A DNA stretch of 64,000 nucleotides from Vibrio porteresiae DSM 19223 (GTDB lineage Bacteria; Pseudomonadota; Gammaproteobacteria; Enterobacterales; Vibrionaceae), in assembly GCF_024347055.1 (NCBI RefSeq), contig NZ_AP024895.1:2666001-2730000 (forward strand), given 5' to 3'. The position numbers were made by a program, and so were the translations under genes. This document shows positions 18,516-28,335 of this stretch, in pieces; positions within the stretch are counted from its first letter, which is position 1; the number at the start of each line of letters is the position of its first letter. Below the pieces are notes generated by a model. That model saw only the letters and a list, made by a program, of their open reading frames with translations, ran no database searches and was not told the origin of the DNA.

Positions 18516-18544
18516 CAAGGCGCTACTTTAGCGCCTTGTTTTTT
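18516..18544 (+). terminator. Terminator after lnt
   Basis: CAAGGCGCT and AGCGCCTTG pair around a five-base loop, followed by TTTTTT. It ends the miaB-lnt cluster. Confidence 0.92.
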
Positions 18545-18574
18545 GATTGATGGAACTAGCGAACACGATGAACA

Positions 18575-19045
18575 CTAAGGGTTGAGCGGTTCACGATGGA
18601 ACGTTTTTCCTCCACAATGAATGCACGGCATGACTTTAGTGGGATGAATGTACTCAGTTTTATGACCACATTGCTCACAGACCAGTACCCCTAAGCCAAT
18701 CACATCGCCTTCTTGATAAAGCCCCTGTTGCTCTAACTCCTTGGCTAACTCAATCCATTCGATGCGAGTCTTATCGGTAATATCGAGCAAACTTTGCCAG
18801 ATAGAGTTAGCAATCGTGAGATAAAACGGCCCACTCTTACTCTCCTCAAATGCATCAGCAAACTCTTTAAGGTCAGCTTTTACATAGGCAGAAATTAACG
18901 CGATTTCGTCCTTGGTCATTTCATTGGCGGCACTCACCACTTTTTCTGAGTTTTCCAATAAATGCCCTATTTCTTCAGGGCTTTGTTTTAGCCTATGAAC
19001 GAATTCTTCGAGTAATGCTTCGTAACCTTGTTTCTGTTTTGGCAT
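18575..19045 (-). CDS. ybeL: Zinc-ribbon protein of the YbeL (DUF1451) family
   Basis: The 156-residue protein is mostly helical and charged, and ends in a zinc ribbon with paired cysteines (VCEQCGHKT and MPCIHCGGKTF). This is the YbeL/DUF1451 family, located near leuS in E. coli as well. Its function is not established. It is convergent with lnt and divergent from leuS; the leuS promoter must lie in the 122 bp between. Confidence 0.85.
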   Translation of the reverse strand: MPKQKQGYEALLEEFVHRLKQSPEEIGHLLENSEKVVSAANEMTKDEIALISAYVKADLKEFADAFEESKSGPFYLTIANSIWQSLLDITDKTRIEWIELAKELEQQGLYQEGDVIGLGVLVCEQCGHKTEYIHPTKVMPCIHCGGKTFHREPLNP

Positions 19046-19167
19046 AAGTCACCTCCATCAATGTGGATTGGCTATTGTTGTGCTCTCCAGCTTTAGGTAT
19101 TCTATGACGATCTATTAGTATCAATTCTAATTGAACTCACAAATTCCAAGATAACCGGATATCATCG

Positions 19168-21744
19168 ATGCAAGATCAATATAACCCGCAAGATATTGAA
19201 CAGAAAGTTCAACAGCACTGGGATAACAACAAGACATTTGTTGTCACTGAAGACCCGAACAAAGAAAAATTCTACTGTCTCTCAATGTTCCCATACCCAA
19301 GTGGTCGACTCCACATGGGTCACGTGCGTAACTACACCATCGGTGACGTAATCTCTCGCTTCCAGCGCCTACAAGGCAAAAACGTCATGCAGCCTATTGG
19401 TTGGGACGCTTTCGGTCTACCTGCAGAAAACGCAGCAGTGAAAAACAATACTGCACCTGCACCTTGGACATACGAAAACATCGAATACATGAAAAACCAG
19501 CTTAAACTTTTAGGCTTTGGTTATGACTGGAACCGCGAATTCGCCACTTGTCGCCCTGAATACTACCGCTGGGAACAGGAATTCTTCACTAAACTGTACG
19601 AAAAAGGTCTGGTTTACAAAAAAACCTCTTCCGTCAACTGGTGTCCTAATGACCAAACCGTACTTGCTAACGAGCAAGTAGAAAACGGTTGTTGCTGGCG
19701 TTGTGATACACCTGTGGAACAAAAAGAGATTCCACAATGGTTTATCAAAATTACTGCTTATGCCCAAGAGCTGATTGATGATCTAGACAACCTAGAAGGT
19801 TGGCCTGAAATGGTGAAAACCATGCAGCGCAACTGGATCGGTCGTTCTGAAGGTGTTGAGCTTTCTTTCCAAGTGAAAGATCACGACCAAGACCTAGAAG
19901 TGTACACCACACGTCCTGACACGCTTATGGGCGTGACTTACGTGGGTATTGCAGCTGGTCACCCTCTAGCGATTAAAGCAGCAGAAAACAATCCAGCGCT
20001 TGCCGCATTCATCAACGAATGTAAAAACACCAAAGTAGCTGAAGCTGAACTGGCTACAATGGAGAAAAAAGGGATGGCGACTGGCCTGACTGCTATTCAT
20101 CCATTGAACGGTCGCGAAGTGCCAATCTATGTAGCAAACTTTGTACTGATGGATTACGGCACAGGTGCGGTAATGGCAGTTCCAGCTCACGACCAACGTG
20201 ACTACGAATTTGCGACTAAATACGGCCTAGACATCATGCCGGTTATCCAACCATTGGATGGCAGTGACGCTGATATTTCTGAAGCTGCATACACTGAAAA
20301 AGGTCGTCTATTTAACTCTGGTGAGTTTGATGGTCTTGAATTCCAAGCGGCATTCGACGCTATCTCTGCAAAACTAGAAGCAGAAGGTAAAGGTAAGAAA
20401 ACCGTAAACTTCCGTCTACGTGACTGGGGTGTTTCTCGTCAACGTTACTGGGGTGCACCAATCCCAATGGTAACCACTGAAGACGGTCAAGTTCATCCAG
20501 TACCTGCTGATCAACTACCAGTGATTCTTCCTGAAGATGTGGTAATGGATGGCGTGACTAGCCCAATCAAAGCAGATAAAGAGTGGGCGAAAACTACATT
20601 CAATGGCGAACCAGCACTACGCGAAACCGATACCTTTGATACCTTTATGGAATCATCTTGGTACTACGCACGTTACTGTTCACCACAAGCAGACGATATT
20701 CTAGATCCAGAAAAAGCAAACTACTGGCTACCAGTAAACCAATACGTGGGTGGTATTGAACACGCATGTATGCACCTACTGTACTCACGTTTCTTCCATA
20801 AGTTGCTACGTGACGCCGGCTACGTGACTTCTGATGAACCATTCGAAAAACTGCTTTGTCAAGGTATGGTACTAGCAGACGCTTTCTACCTAACCAACGA
20901 AAAAGGCACCAAAGAGTGGGTTTCACCAACTAAAGTTGATGTAGAGCGTGACGGTAAAGGTCGCATTACTAAAGCGATTGACAACCAAGGTCGCGAAGTT
21001 GAGCACTCAGGCATGATCAAAATGTCTAAGTCGAAAAACAACGGTATCGACCCACAAGAGATGGTCGACAAATACGGTGCAGATACAGTTCGCCTATTTA
21101 TGATGTTTGCTTCTCCAGCTGAAATGACACTGGAATGGCAAGAATCAGGCGTTGAAGGTGCAAACCGCTTCCTACGTCGCGTATGGAAACTGGTCAATGA
21201 ACATATCGTTCACGGTGCGGCTCCTGCTATCGATGTTAATGCGATGAATGCTGATCAAAAAGCGCTACGTCGTGACGTACACAAAACTATCGCGAAAGTG
21301 AGCGATGATATTGAACGTCGTCAGACTTTCAATACTGCAATCGCTGCCATTATGGAACTGATGAACAAGTTGACTAAAGCTTCACTTGCTGAAGGTCAAG
21401 ATCGTGCCATTATGGACGAAGCACTGAAATCGATCGTACGTATGCTGTACCCAATCACTCCACACATCTGTTTCGAAATGTGGGAAGCTCTGGGTGAATC
21501 AGATATCGATCATGCAACATGGCCAACTTATGATGAAGCTGCACTAGTTGAAGACGAAAAACTGATCGTGCTTCAAGTAAACGGCAAAGTTCGCGGTAAA
21601 ATTACCGTTGCAGCAGACGCTTCAAAAGAGCATGTTGAAGAGCAAGGTCTAAGTGACGAGAACGTAATGAAATTTACTGAAGGTAAAACCATCCGTAAAG
21701 TAATCTACGTTGCTGGGAAACTTTTGAACATTGTTGCTAACTAA
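19168..21744 (+). CDS. leuS: Leucyl-tRNA synthetase
   Basis: The class I synthetase charges tRNA-Leu. The 858-residue protein has the HIGH signature as HMGHVRN (near residue 49), an editing domain (YTTRPDTLMGVTYV), and the KMSKS signature (MIKMSKSKNNG, near residue 618), followed by the anticodon-binding and C-terminal domains. A strong terminator follows, so lptE is likely transcribed from its own promoter. Confidence 0.98.
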   Translation: MQDQYNPQDIEQKVQQHWDNNKTFVVTEDPNKEKFYCLSMFPYPSGRLHMGHVRNYTIGDVISRFQRLQGKNVMQPIGWDAFGLPAENAAVKNNTAPAPWTYENIEYMKNQLKLLGFGYDWNREFATCRPEYYRWEQEFFTKLYEKGLVYKKTSSVNWCPNDQTVLANEQVENGCCWRCDTPVEQKEIPQWFIKITAYAQELIDDLDNLEGWPEMVKTMQRNWIGRSEGVELSFQVKDHDQDLEVYTTRPDTLMGVTYVGIAAGHPLAIKAAENNPALAAFINECKNTKVAEAELATMEKKGMATGLTAIHPLNGREVPIYVANFVLMDYGTGAVMAVPAHDQRDYEFATKYGLDIMPVIQPLDGSDADISEAAYTEKGRLFNSGEFDGLEFQAAFDAISAKLEAEGKGKKTVNFRLRDWGVSRQRYWGAPIPMVTTEDGQVHPVPADQLPVILPEDVVMDGVTSPIKADKEWAKTTFNGEPALRETDTFDTFMESSWYYARYCSPQADDILDPEKANYWLPVNQYVGGIEHACMHLLYSRFFHKLLRDAGYVTSDEPFEKLLCQGMVLADAFYLTNEKGTKEWVSPTKVDVERDGKGRITKAIDNQGREVEHSGMIKMSKSKNNGIDPQEMVDKYGADTVRLFMMFASPAEMTLEWQESGVEGANRFLRRVWKLVNEHIVHGAAPAIDVNAMNADQKALRRDVHKTIAKVSDDIERRQTFNTAIAAIMELMNKLTKASLAEGQDRAIMDEALKSIVRMLYPITPHICFEMWEALGESDIDHATWPTYDEAALVEDEKLIVLQVNGKVRGKITVAADASKEHVEEQGLSDENVMKFTEGKTIRKVIYVAGKLLNIVAN

Positions 21745-21786
21745 GAGTTAAATAATTGGGATAATCTACTTGTCCTAAGTATGTCG

Positions 21787-21818
21787 AAGAAGTTGCCTTT
21801 CGGGGCAACTTCTTTCAT
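21787..21818 (+). terminator. Terminator after leuS
   Basis: AAGAAGTTGCC and GGCAACTTCTT pair around TTTCGG and are followed by TCATC. It lies 43 nt past the leuS stop. Confidence 0.8.
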
Positions 21819-21839
21819 CAATATCAAATACTGCGAAGA

Positions 21840-21878
21840 ACTTAGCTTAATCTACGGCAGCTGCAGATTAAGCTAAGT
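21840..21878 (+). other. Perfect 14-bp hairpin in the lptE leader
   Basis: ACTTAGCTTAATCT (21840-21853) and AGATTAAGCTAAGT (21865-21878) are exact inverse complements around an 11-base loop, and the stem can extend through CGAAG/CTTTCG with bulges. It comes 20 bp after the leuS terminator and 27 nt before lptE. The tail TCTTTCG is not a clean T run, so a second terminator is possible but unproven. Confidence 0.5.
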
Positions 21879-21905
21879 CTTTCGATAACAGAGAACACAA
21901 TACTA

Positions 21906-22541
21906 ATGCGCTTAACACAGTCTTCTCCATTTCAATTTTCGTTGGTTATCCTCCTTGTTTCTCTTTTGAGTGCCTGTGGTTTCCACCTCCGTGGCGACTA
22001 CGATATTCCTGATGCACTAGACACGATGTCATTCACCAGCTATGACGAATACAGCACCTTTACGCGTGTGGTAAAACGTCAATTGCGCATGAACGAAATC
22101 AACTTGGTGACGCCGGCAGAGAACGTTCCTAACCTAACACTCGTTTCGGAAAGCATTAGTGAGCGTACCTTATCGCTGTATCAAAACACTCGCGCAGCTG
22201 AAAAAGAATTAACCTTCCATGCAGTTTATCGCGTCACTATCCCAGAGATCGGCGATAAAACCTTTACTACCAGCGTTACACGTAGTTATTTGGATAACCC
22301 ACTAAGTGCTCTAGCAAAATCAGTAGAGCGCGATATGTTGGAAGATGAGATGCGCAAATTGGCAGCGAGTCAAATCATTCGCCAAATGGCTCGTCTGAAA
22401 GCCAACATTGAAGCTGGCACGATGAACCTAGATAAAGATGGAGCGAAGATCTCAACCAAAGAGATGGCTCAGCAAGAAGCCGATCGTAAAGCGCAGGAAA
22501 AAGTAGGTAGTGATTTATCCAATTCAGACTCAGTCAACTGA
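21906..22541 (+). CDS. lptE: LPS-assembly lipoprotein LptE
   Basis: LptE plugs the LptD barrel that inserts lipopolysaccharide into the outer membrane. The 211-residue precursor has a signal peptide ending in the lipobox LLSACGFHLRG, so the mature protein starts at a lipidated cysteine followed by the family motif GFHLRG. The body is the small LptE fold; the last 40 residues are charged and probably disordered. It leads the run lptE-holA-rsfS and is 22 nt before holA. Confidence 0.95.
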   Translation: MRLTQSSPFQFSLVILLVSLLSACGFHLRGDYDIPDALDTMSFTSYDEYSTFTRVVKRQLRMNEINLVTPAENVPNLTLVSESISERTLSLYQNTRAAEKELTFHAVYRVTIPEIGDKTFTTSVTRSYLDNPLSALAKSVERDMLEDEMRKLAASQIIRQMARLKANIEAGTMNLDKDGAKISTKEMAQQEADRKAQEKVGSDLSNSDSVN

Positions 22542-22563
22542 TTGAATTTGAGATCATTATTAC

Positions 22564-23589
22564 ATGAGAATTTTTGCTGATAAGCTCAACGAGTCACTCA
22601 ACAAGTCAATCATGCCATGCTATTTCCTGTATGGTAATGAACCGTTGCTGCTCGACGAATCGAAAACGTTAATCGAGCGCGCAGCGTTTGCCCAAGGTTT
22701 TGAAGAGAAGCATCGCTTTAACGCAGATGCGAGCTTAGATTGGCATGAAGTGTATGATTGCTGCCAATCCATGAGCTTATTCTCGTCACGGCAACTGATT
22801 GAAATTGACATTCCAGAATCCGGAATCACCGCTGCAGTAGGTAAAGAGCTCGCAGCGCTCGTTGAGCAACTCAATCCAGATGTTCTGTTGCTGATACTGG
22901 GTAACAAGCTAACGAAAGCGCAAGAAAATGCAGCGTGGTGCAAGAGCATCAACACATTGGGATGCTTAGTGAACTGCCTTACCCCGGATCTATCTCGTCT
23001 GCCACAGTTTGTTATGAGCCGCTGCCGCCAATTAGGTTTAACCCCAGATAAAGAAGCAGTGCAAATGCTAGCCCAATGGCATGAGGGTAACCTATTTGCT
23101 CTGATGCAAAGCTTAGAAAAGCTCCGTCTAATTTATCCCGATGGTCAATTAACCTTAATTCGCCTCGAAGAGGCACTAAGTCGTAATAATCACTACACGG
23201 CTTTTCACTGGACAGATGCCTTACTCGAAGGCAAAGGTAACCGAGCACAGCGTATTCTGCGTCAGCTGCAGGCAGAAGAGTTTGAACCGATTATTTTGAT
23301 ACGTACGGTACAGAAAGAGCTGTTCCAGTTACTGCAGATGCAACAGATGATGACCACTACACCCCTTTCAGGTGTGATGGAAAAGTTTCGTATTTGGCAA
23401 AATAAAAGAGCGATTTACGCAGCCGCTCTGCAACGCTTAACTCCACAAAAATTACGTCATTTGGTGCAATTACTTGCTCAATGCGAAATATTGACAAAGA
23501 CTCAATATGAGCAACCCATATGGCCACTTTTGCAACAACTCAGCCTCGAGTGTTGTCATACAGAAGCGAACATACCTCTGCCTTACTAA
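22564..23589 (+). CDS. holA: DNA polymerase III delta subunit
   Basis: The delta subunit opens the beta clamp within the clamp-loader complex. The 341-residue product starts MRIFADKLNESL and contains CYFLYGNEPLLLDE, the usual N-terminal region, followed by the helical lid and collar domains. It directly follows lptE, as in E. coli. The gene that normally comes next, nadD, is absent: only 62 bp separate holA from rsfS. Confidence 0.95.
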   Translation: MRIFADKLNESLNKSIMPCYFLYGNEPLLLDESKTLIERAAFAQGFEEKHRFNADASLDWHEVYDCCQSMSLFSSRQLIEIDIPESGITAAVGKELAALVEQLNPDVLLLILGNKLTKAQENAAWCKSINTLGCLVNCLTPDLSRLPQFVMSRCRQLGLTPDKEAVQMLAQWHEGNLFALMQSLEKLRLIYPDGQLTLIRLEEALSRNNHYTAFHWTDALLEGKGNRAQRILRQLQAEEFEPIILIRTVQKELFQLLQMQQMMTTTPLSGVMEKFRIWQNKRAIYAAALQRLTPQKLRHLVQLLAQCEILTKTQYEQPIWPLLQQLSLECCHTEANIPLPY

Positions 23590-23651
23590 GGCGTGGTATA
23601 CTGCAACGCTGTTAATTCATTTAATTCCTATTTGTATTTGAGGATATTTAC

Positions 23652-23969
23652 TTGCAACGCGAAGAACTTACCGCATTTTTGGCAGACAAAGCCGACGACA
23701 TGAAAGCAGTCGATATTGTGACTCTCGATGTACAAGGCAAATCAAGCATCACCGACTTTATGATTATTTGTACAGGCACCTCGAAGCGCCACGTTTCCTC
23801 TATCGCAGACCATGTCGCGAGCGAAGCACGTAAAGTTGGGCTACCTCCGCTTGGTTTAGACGGCGAAAATGAAGGTGAATGGGTAGTACTCGATATGGGC
23901 TCATCCATTCTGCATGTGATGCAAGAAGAACAACGCGAACTGTACCAGCTAGAAAAACTCTGGGGCTAA
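23652..23969 (+). CDS. rsfS: Ribosomal silencing factor RsfS
   Basis: RsfS binds ribosomal protein L14 and blocks subunit joining in stationary phase. The 105-residue protein contains DVQGKSSITDFMIICTGTSKRHV and the C-terminal VLDMGSSILHVM signature of the Iojap/RsfS family. Translation starts at TTG 23652 with GAGGA 9 nt upstream. The next gene starts 3 nt after its stop. Confidence 0.95.
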   Translation: MQREELTAFLADKADDMKAVDIVTLDVQGKSSITDFMIICTGTSKRHVSSIADHVASEARKVGLPPLGLDGENEGEWVVLDMGSSILHVMQEEQRELYQLEKLWG

Positions 23970-23972
23970 CCG

Positions 23973-24443
23973 TTGAAAATTCAATTAATTGCAGTAGGCA
24001 CCAAAATGCCTAAATGGGTCGAAGAAGGTTTTGAGGAATATCGCCGCCGATTTCCTCATGACATGCCCTTAGAATTGGTAGAGATCACCGCCGGCAAGCG
24101 GGGCAAAAATGCTGATATCGCTCGAATTCTACAAAAAGAAGGCGAAGCAATGTTGGCTGCTGTACCAAAGGGCAACCGTATTGTCACTCTTGATATTCCG
24201 GGAAAACGATGGGACACCGAGCAACTTGCGCAGCAGCTTGAAGCATGGAAACTCGATGCGCGCGATGTTTCAATATTGATCGGTGGCCCAGAAGGCTTAG
24301 CGCCTGCTTGTAAGCAGGCGGCTGAACAGAGCTGGTCGTTATCTCCTCTCACCCTACCTCACCCGTTAGTTCGTGTGGTGATGGCTGAAAGCTTATATCG
24401 AGCTTGGAGTATTACGACAAATCACCCATATCATCGAGAATAG
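23973..24443 (+). CDS. rlmH: 23S rRNA pseudouridine-1915 N3-methyltransferase RlmH
   Basis: RlmH is a SPOUT methyltransferase acting on the assembled 70S ribosome. The 156-residue protein has the SAM-binding knot with IGGPEGLAP and the C-terminal LPHPLVRVVMAESLYRAWSI. It begins at TTG 23973, which gives the standard N-terminus MKIQLIAVGTKMP. The gene sits between rsfS and mrdA with 3- and 6-nt gaps. Confidence 0.96.
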   Translation: MKIQLIAVGTKMPKWVEEGFEEYRRRFPHDMPLELVEITAGKRGKNADIARILQKEGEAMLAAVPKGNRIVTLDIPGKRWDTEQLAQQLEAWKLDARDVSILIGGPEGLAPACKQAAEQSWSLSPLTLPHPLVRVVMAESLYRAWSITTNHPYHRE

Positions 24444-24449
24444 GTAGAG

Positions 24450-26342
24450 ATGTTACGTAAGCGTAGCCCAATCCGAGACTACCAAATTGAAGCACGGTTG
24501 TTCCGCAACCGTGCTGTGGTGTCTTTTGTCGGAATTATCATGTTAGTGGGCGTGCTGATCGCAAACTTGTACAACATACAAGTTAACCAATATCAGGACT
24601 ACAAAACTCGCTCAAATGACAACCGCATTAAAGTGGTCCCAATTTCACCGAACCGCGGACTTATCTACGATCGAAACGGGAAATTGCTTGCTGAAAACCG
24701 CCCAGTTTTTAGCTTGGAGATCACCCCTGAAAAAGTAAAAGACATGGATGATCTCATCCAGCGTCTACAAAAAATTGTTCCTATCTCCCAAGATGATATC
24801 GACGAGTTTCAAAAAGAGCGCCGTCGTAACCGCCGTTTTGATTCCATTCCTATTTTGACGCAGTTAACTGAAGATCAAGTGGCCAAATTTTCAGTTAATC
24901 AGTATAAATTCCCCGGCGTACAAATTACCGCAGCACTGAAGCGTTATTACCCTTATGGCGATATGCTGACACACGTACTTGGCTATGTATCTCGAATCAA
25001 TGACAAGGATTTAGCTCGGTTAGACCGAGAAGGTAAATCGGCGAACTATCAAGCGACGCGTGATATCGGTAAATTGGGCGTCGAAAAATATTATGAAGAT
25101 GTCTTACACGGCACAGCTGGTTATCAGGAAGTCGAAGTGAACAGCCGTGGTCGTATTATCCGTACGCTCAAATACGTGCCACCTACCCCTGGTAAAGACA
25201 TCGTTTTAAACATCGATATCGACCTGCAAGTGTATGTCACCCAATTGCTCGATGGCCGTCGTGGTGCAGCCATTGTTCTCGATGGTAAAGATAATGGCGT
25301 GTTAGCCATGGTATCGAGTCCTAGTTACGACCCGAATGCATTTGTCCATGGGATTTCTGGCGCAGAGTATGACCACTTACTCAAAGATACCGATCGTCCA
25401 TTGGTTAACCGCACCACCCTAGGTATCTATCCTCCTGGGTCTACGGTAAAACCCTTTATTGCGGTGTCTGCATTAGAGCAAGGAGTAATAACACCTAATA
25501 CGACACGTAACGACCCTGGCTATTGGCGTATTCCGAACTCCAACACTCGTCCGTTCCGAGACTGGGCACGTTGGGGACACGGCACCGTCAACGTCACTAA
25601 AGCCTTGGAAGAGTCTGTCGATACGTTCTTCTATCAAGTTGCTTTTGATATGGGGATCGATAACCTATCGCGTTGGATGCAGATGTTTGGCTTTGGTGAC
25701 TATACCGGGATCGATATCTACGAAGAGAGTAAAGCCAACATGCCGACCCGAGAATGGAAAATGGCACGTTTTCATAAACCTTGGTATCAAGGGGATACGA
25801 TTCCTGTTGGTATCGGACAAGGTTATTGGACGGCTACGCCGCTACAAATAGCTAAAGCAACGTCGGTTTTGATTCATCATGGTAAAGTGATTGCACCGCA
25901 CTTGCTGCGTTCAACCATTAACAATGGTGAGGCGTTCTCTACGCAAAAAGACGCTGAAATTGTCACTTACCCACCGATTACCGGGGTGCCAGACAAATAT
26001 TGGAACATCGCTATCAATGGTATGTATTTGGTGAACAACGGTCCGAAAGGTACGGCTCGCCATGCCTTTCACGGAGCGCCCTATACCAGTGCGGGTAAAT
26101 CAGGTACAGCGCAGGTATTTGGCTTGGCAGAAGGTCAGTCCTACAACGCGAGTGAGCTTGCTGAGCACTTACGTGACCATGCGTTATACACCTCATTTGC
26201 GCCGGTGGAGAATCCTAAGGCGATTGTCACCATCGTACTAGAAAACGCCGGTGGTGGTTCGAGTCAAGGTGCGCCAATCGCGCGTAAAGTTTATGACCGC
26301 CTGATTTTAGGTACAGGCGTGAATAAGGACGATAAGAAATGA
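24450..26342 (+). CDS. mrdA: Penicillin-binding protein 2 (elongasome transpeptidase)
   Basis: PBP2 crosslinks peptidoglycan during rod elongation. The 630-residue protein has one N-terminal transmembrane helix (VSFVGIIMLVGVLIANLYN), a dimerisation/pedestal domain, and the transpeptidase domain with the nucleophile serine in GSTVKPF (near residue 330) and SAGKSGTAQVF. Its last four bases overlap the rodA start (ATGA), coupling it to its partner glycosyltransferase. Confidence 0.97.
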   Translation: MLRKRSPIRDYQIEARLFRNRAVVSFVGIIMLVGVLIANLYNIQVNQYQDYKTRSNDNRIKVVPISPNRGLIYDRNGKLLAENRPVFSLEITPEKVKDMDDLIQRLQKIVPISQDDIDEFQKERRRNRRFDSIPILTQLTEDQVAKFSVNQYKFPGVQITAALKRYYPYGDMLTHVLGYVSRINDKDLARLDREGKSANYQATRDIGKLGVEKYYEDVLHGTAGYQEVEVNSRGRIIRTLKYVPPTPGKDIVLNIDIDLQVYVTQLLDGRRGAAIVLDGKDNGVLAMVSSPSYDPNAFVHGISGAEYDHLLKDTDRPLVNRTTLGIYPPGSTVKPFIAVSALEQGVITPNTTRNDPGYWRIPNSNTRPFRDWARWGHGTVNVTKALEESVDTFFYQVAFDMGIDNLSRWMQMFGFGDYTGIDIYEESKANMPTREWKMARFHKPWYQGDTIPVGIGQGYWTATPLQIAKATSVLIHHGKVIAPHLLRSTINNGEAFSTQKDAEIVTYPPITGVPDKYWNIAINGMYLVNNGPKGTARHAFHGAPYTSAGKSGTAQVFGLAEGQSYNASELAEHLRDHALYTSFAPVENPKAIVTIVLENAGGGSSQGAPIARKVYDRLILGTGVNKDDKK

Positions 26343-27457
26343 ATTTAGATCCATCCTCAGAAAATCGTTCTTTTTTTCAAAAGATACACATCGATTTGCC
26401 ACTTGTTCTGGCCGTCATACTGCTGATGTTCTTCAGTTTGATTATTATGTACAGCGCAAGTGGACAGAATATGGCAATGATGGAACGTCAAGGCATGCGT
26501 ATGTTATTGGCGTTAGCAGTGATGATTGGCATTGCTCAAGTGCCACCAAGGACCTTTGAACGTCTTGCACCTATGCTGTTTTTTGCTGGTGTACTCATGC
26601 TCATTGGCGTATTGCTGTTTGGTGAAATTTCTAAAGGTGCTCAGCGTTGGTTGAATTTAGGTTTTGTTCGTTTTCAACCGTCTGAATTATTGAAATTGGC
26701 CGTGCCGTTAATGGTCGCCAGCTTTATCGGTAATCGCCCACTGCCACCGGATTTTCGCACCTTATTACTGTCACTTGCCATGGTATTTGTTCCTACCATA
26801 TTGATCGCTAAGCAGCCAGACCTTGGCACCTCGATTTTGATCGCTGCATCAGGGGTGTTTGTTATTTTCTTGGCTGGTATTAGCTGGAAATACATCGTAG
26901 CAGCAGGGGCTGCCGTCGGGGCATTTATCCCTGTGCTATGGTTTTTCCTAATGCATGACTATCAAAAAACCCGTGTGCGCACCCTATTTAATCCAGAGTC
27001 CGACCCTCTTGGTGCTGGCTATCACATCATCCAAAGTAAGATTGCGATCGGCTCTGGTGGTTTGATGGGCAAAGGTTGGCTGCATGGAACTCAGTCACAG
27101 TTAGAATTTTTGCCAGAACGTCACACCGATTTTATCTTTGCAGTTATCGCTGAAGAGTGGGGACTTATTGGCGTCTTGGTACTACTCTCAGTGTATCTGT
27201 TTGTGATAGCCCGCGGTCTCTACCTTGCGACTAACTCGCAAACCGCATTTGGACGCATGATGGCGGGGAGTATCGTATTAAGCTTTTTTGTGTATGTGTT
27301 CGTGAATATCGGCATGGTGAGTGGAATTTTACCTGTTGTTGGCGTTCCTCTGCCATTGATCAGCTATGGTGGCACCTCCATGGTGACACTATTAGCGGGA
27401 TTTGGGATTTTAATGTCAATTCACACTCACAGAAAAGCATTCTCTAAGGCGAACTGA
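26339..27457 (+). CDS. rodA: Rod-shape-determining peptidoglycan polymerase RodA
   Basis: RodA is the SEDS-family glycosyltransferase that works with PBP2. The 372-residue protein is almost entirely transmembrane helices and includes SEDS motifs such as LPERHTDFIFAVIAEEWG and PLPLISYGGTS. It overlaps mrdA by 4 nt and its stop abuts the rlpA start directly, so the three genes form a tight operon. Confidence 0.97.
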   Translation: MNLDPSSENRSFFQKIHIDLPLVLAVILLMFFSLIIMYSASGQNMAMMERQGMRMLLALAVMIGIAQVPPRTFERLAPMLFFAGVLMLIGVLLFGEISKGAQRWLNLGFVRFQPSELLKLAVPLMVASFIGNRPLPPDFRTLLLSLAMVFVPTILIAKQPDLGTSILIAASGVFVIFLAGISWKYIVAAGAAVGAFIPVLWFFLMHDYQKTRVRTLFNPESDPLGAGYHIIQSKIAIGSGGLMGKGWLHGTQSQLEFLPERHTDFIFAVIAEEWGLIGVLVLLSVYLFVIARGLYLATNSQTAFGRMMAGSIVLSFFVYVFVNIGMVSGILPVVGVPLPLISYGGTSMVTLLAGFGILMSIHTHRKAFSKAN

Positions 27458-28243
27458 ATGACAAAAATTGCTTTGCCATACGCAGCAGCCATCGCGCTTT
27501 TTTTGGCTGGTTGTAGCTCGTCTGGACGCTACTCGATTGATAACGATATTGCGCCTAATGCGCCGATTTCGGTTGATCATATTGAAGATGCGCATCCACA
27601 AAATGAACCGTATAGCCTTGGCGGCAATAAAGACTATACGTTGGGCGGTGTGACTTATCACATCATTAAAAACACTGAAGGTTATACCGAAAAGGGCAAA
27701 GCTTCGTGGTATGGGACTAAGTTTCATGGGCATTTAACGTCAAATGGAGAAGTTTACGATATGTACTCCATGACAGCCGCACATAAAACACTGCCTTTAC
27801 CAAGCTATGTCAAAGTGACCAATGTGGACAACGGCAAGACTGCTATTGTTCGCGTCAATGACCGAGGTCCATTTCATACTGGTCGCATCATTGATTTAAG
27901 TTACGCGGCAGCATATAAATTAGGAGTGCTGCAAACTGGAACCGCGAATGTAGAAATTGCTGTGATTTCTGCTGACAAAAACATCACTTCGGATGATAAA
28001 GCAGCCCAACAGCAATACTATATTCAGGTTTCATCTTCACAAAATGAAAATAATGCCCGAACTTTAGCGAAAAATTTGAGTCAAACGTTATCAGTGCGCA
28101 GTTTTGTTGATACGGTTGATGGCAGTCATAGGGTGTTTTTAGGCCCGTTTGTTGACTATTCTCTGACTCAAGAAAGTTTAGAGCGAGTAAAATCTCTCGG
28201 CTACCAAACTGCATTTGTGAAAAAGCTCATCCATTCGCGATGA
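27458..28243 (+). CDS. rlpA: Septal ring lytic transglycosylase-family lipoprotein RlpA
   Basis: The 261-residue precursor has a lipobox (FLAGCSSSG), a double-psi beta-barrel domain (GKASWYGTKFHGHLTSNGE and VRVNDRGPFHTGRIIDLS) and a C-terminal SPOR domain (YYIQVSSSQNE to the end) that targets septal peptidoglycan lacking stem peptides. RlpA acts as a lytic transglycosylase in Pseudomonas; in E. coli no activity was found. It starts in the base after the rodA stop. Confidence 0.95.
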   Translation: MTKIALPYAAAIALFLAGCSSSGRYSIDNDIAPNAPISVDHIEDAHPQNEPYSLGGNKDYTLGGVTYHIIKNTEGYTEKGKASWYGTKFHGHLTSNGEVYDMYSMTAAHKTLPLPSYVKVTNVDNGKTAIVRVNDRGPFHTGRIIDLSYAAAYKLGVLQTGTANVEIAVISADKNITSDDKAAQQQYYIQVSSSQNENNARTLAKNLSQTLSVRSFVDTVDGSHRVFLGPFVDYSLTQESLERVKSLGYQTAFVKKLIHSR

Positions 28244-28335
28244 TACGCAAGGAACGCCATACCTAGGTAGGCACTGTTCTGCCGTATCATTTCTGATAAG
28301 ATAACGGACAATTAAGTAAAAAAGTCAAACTCACC

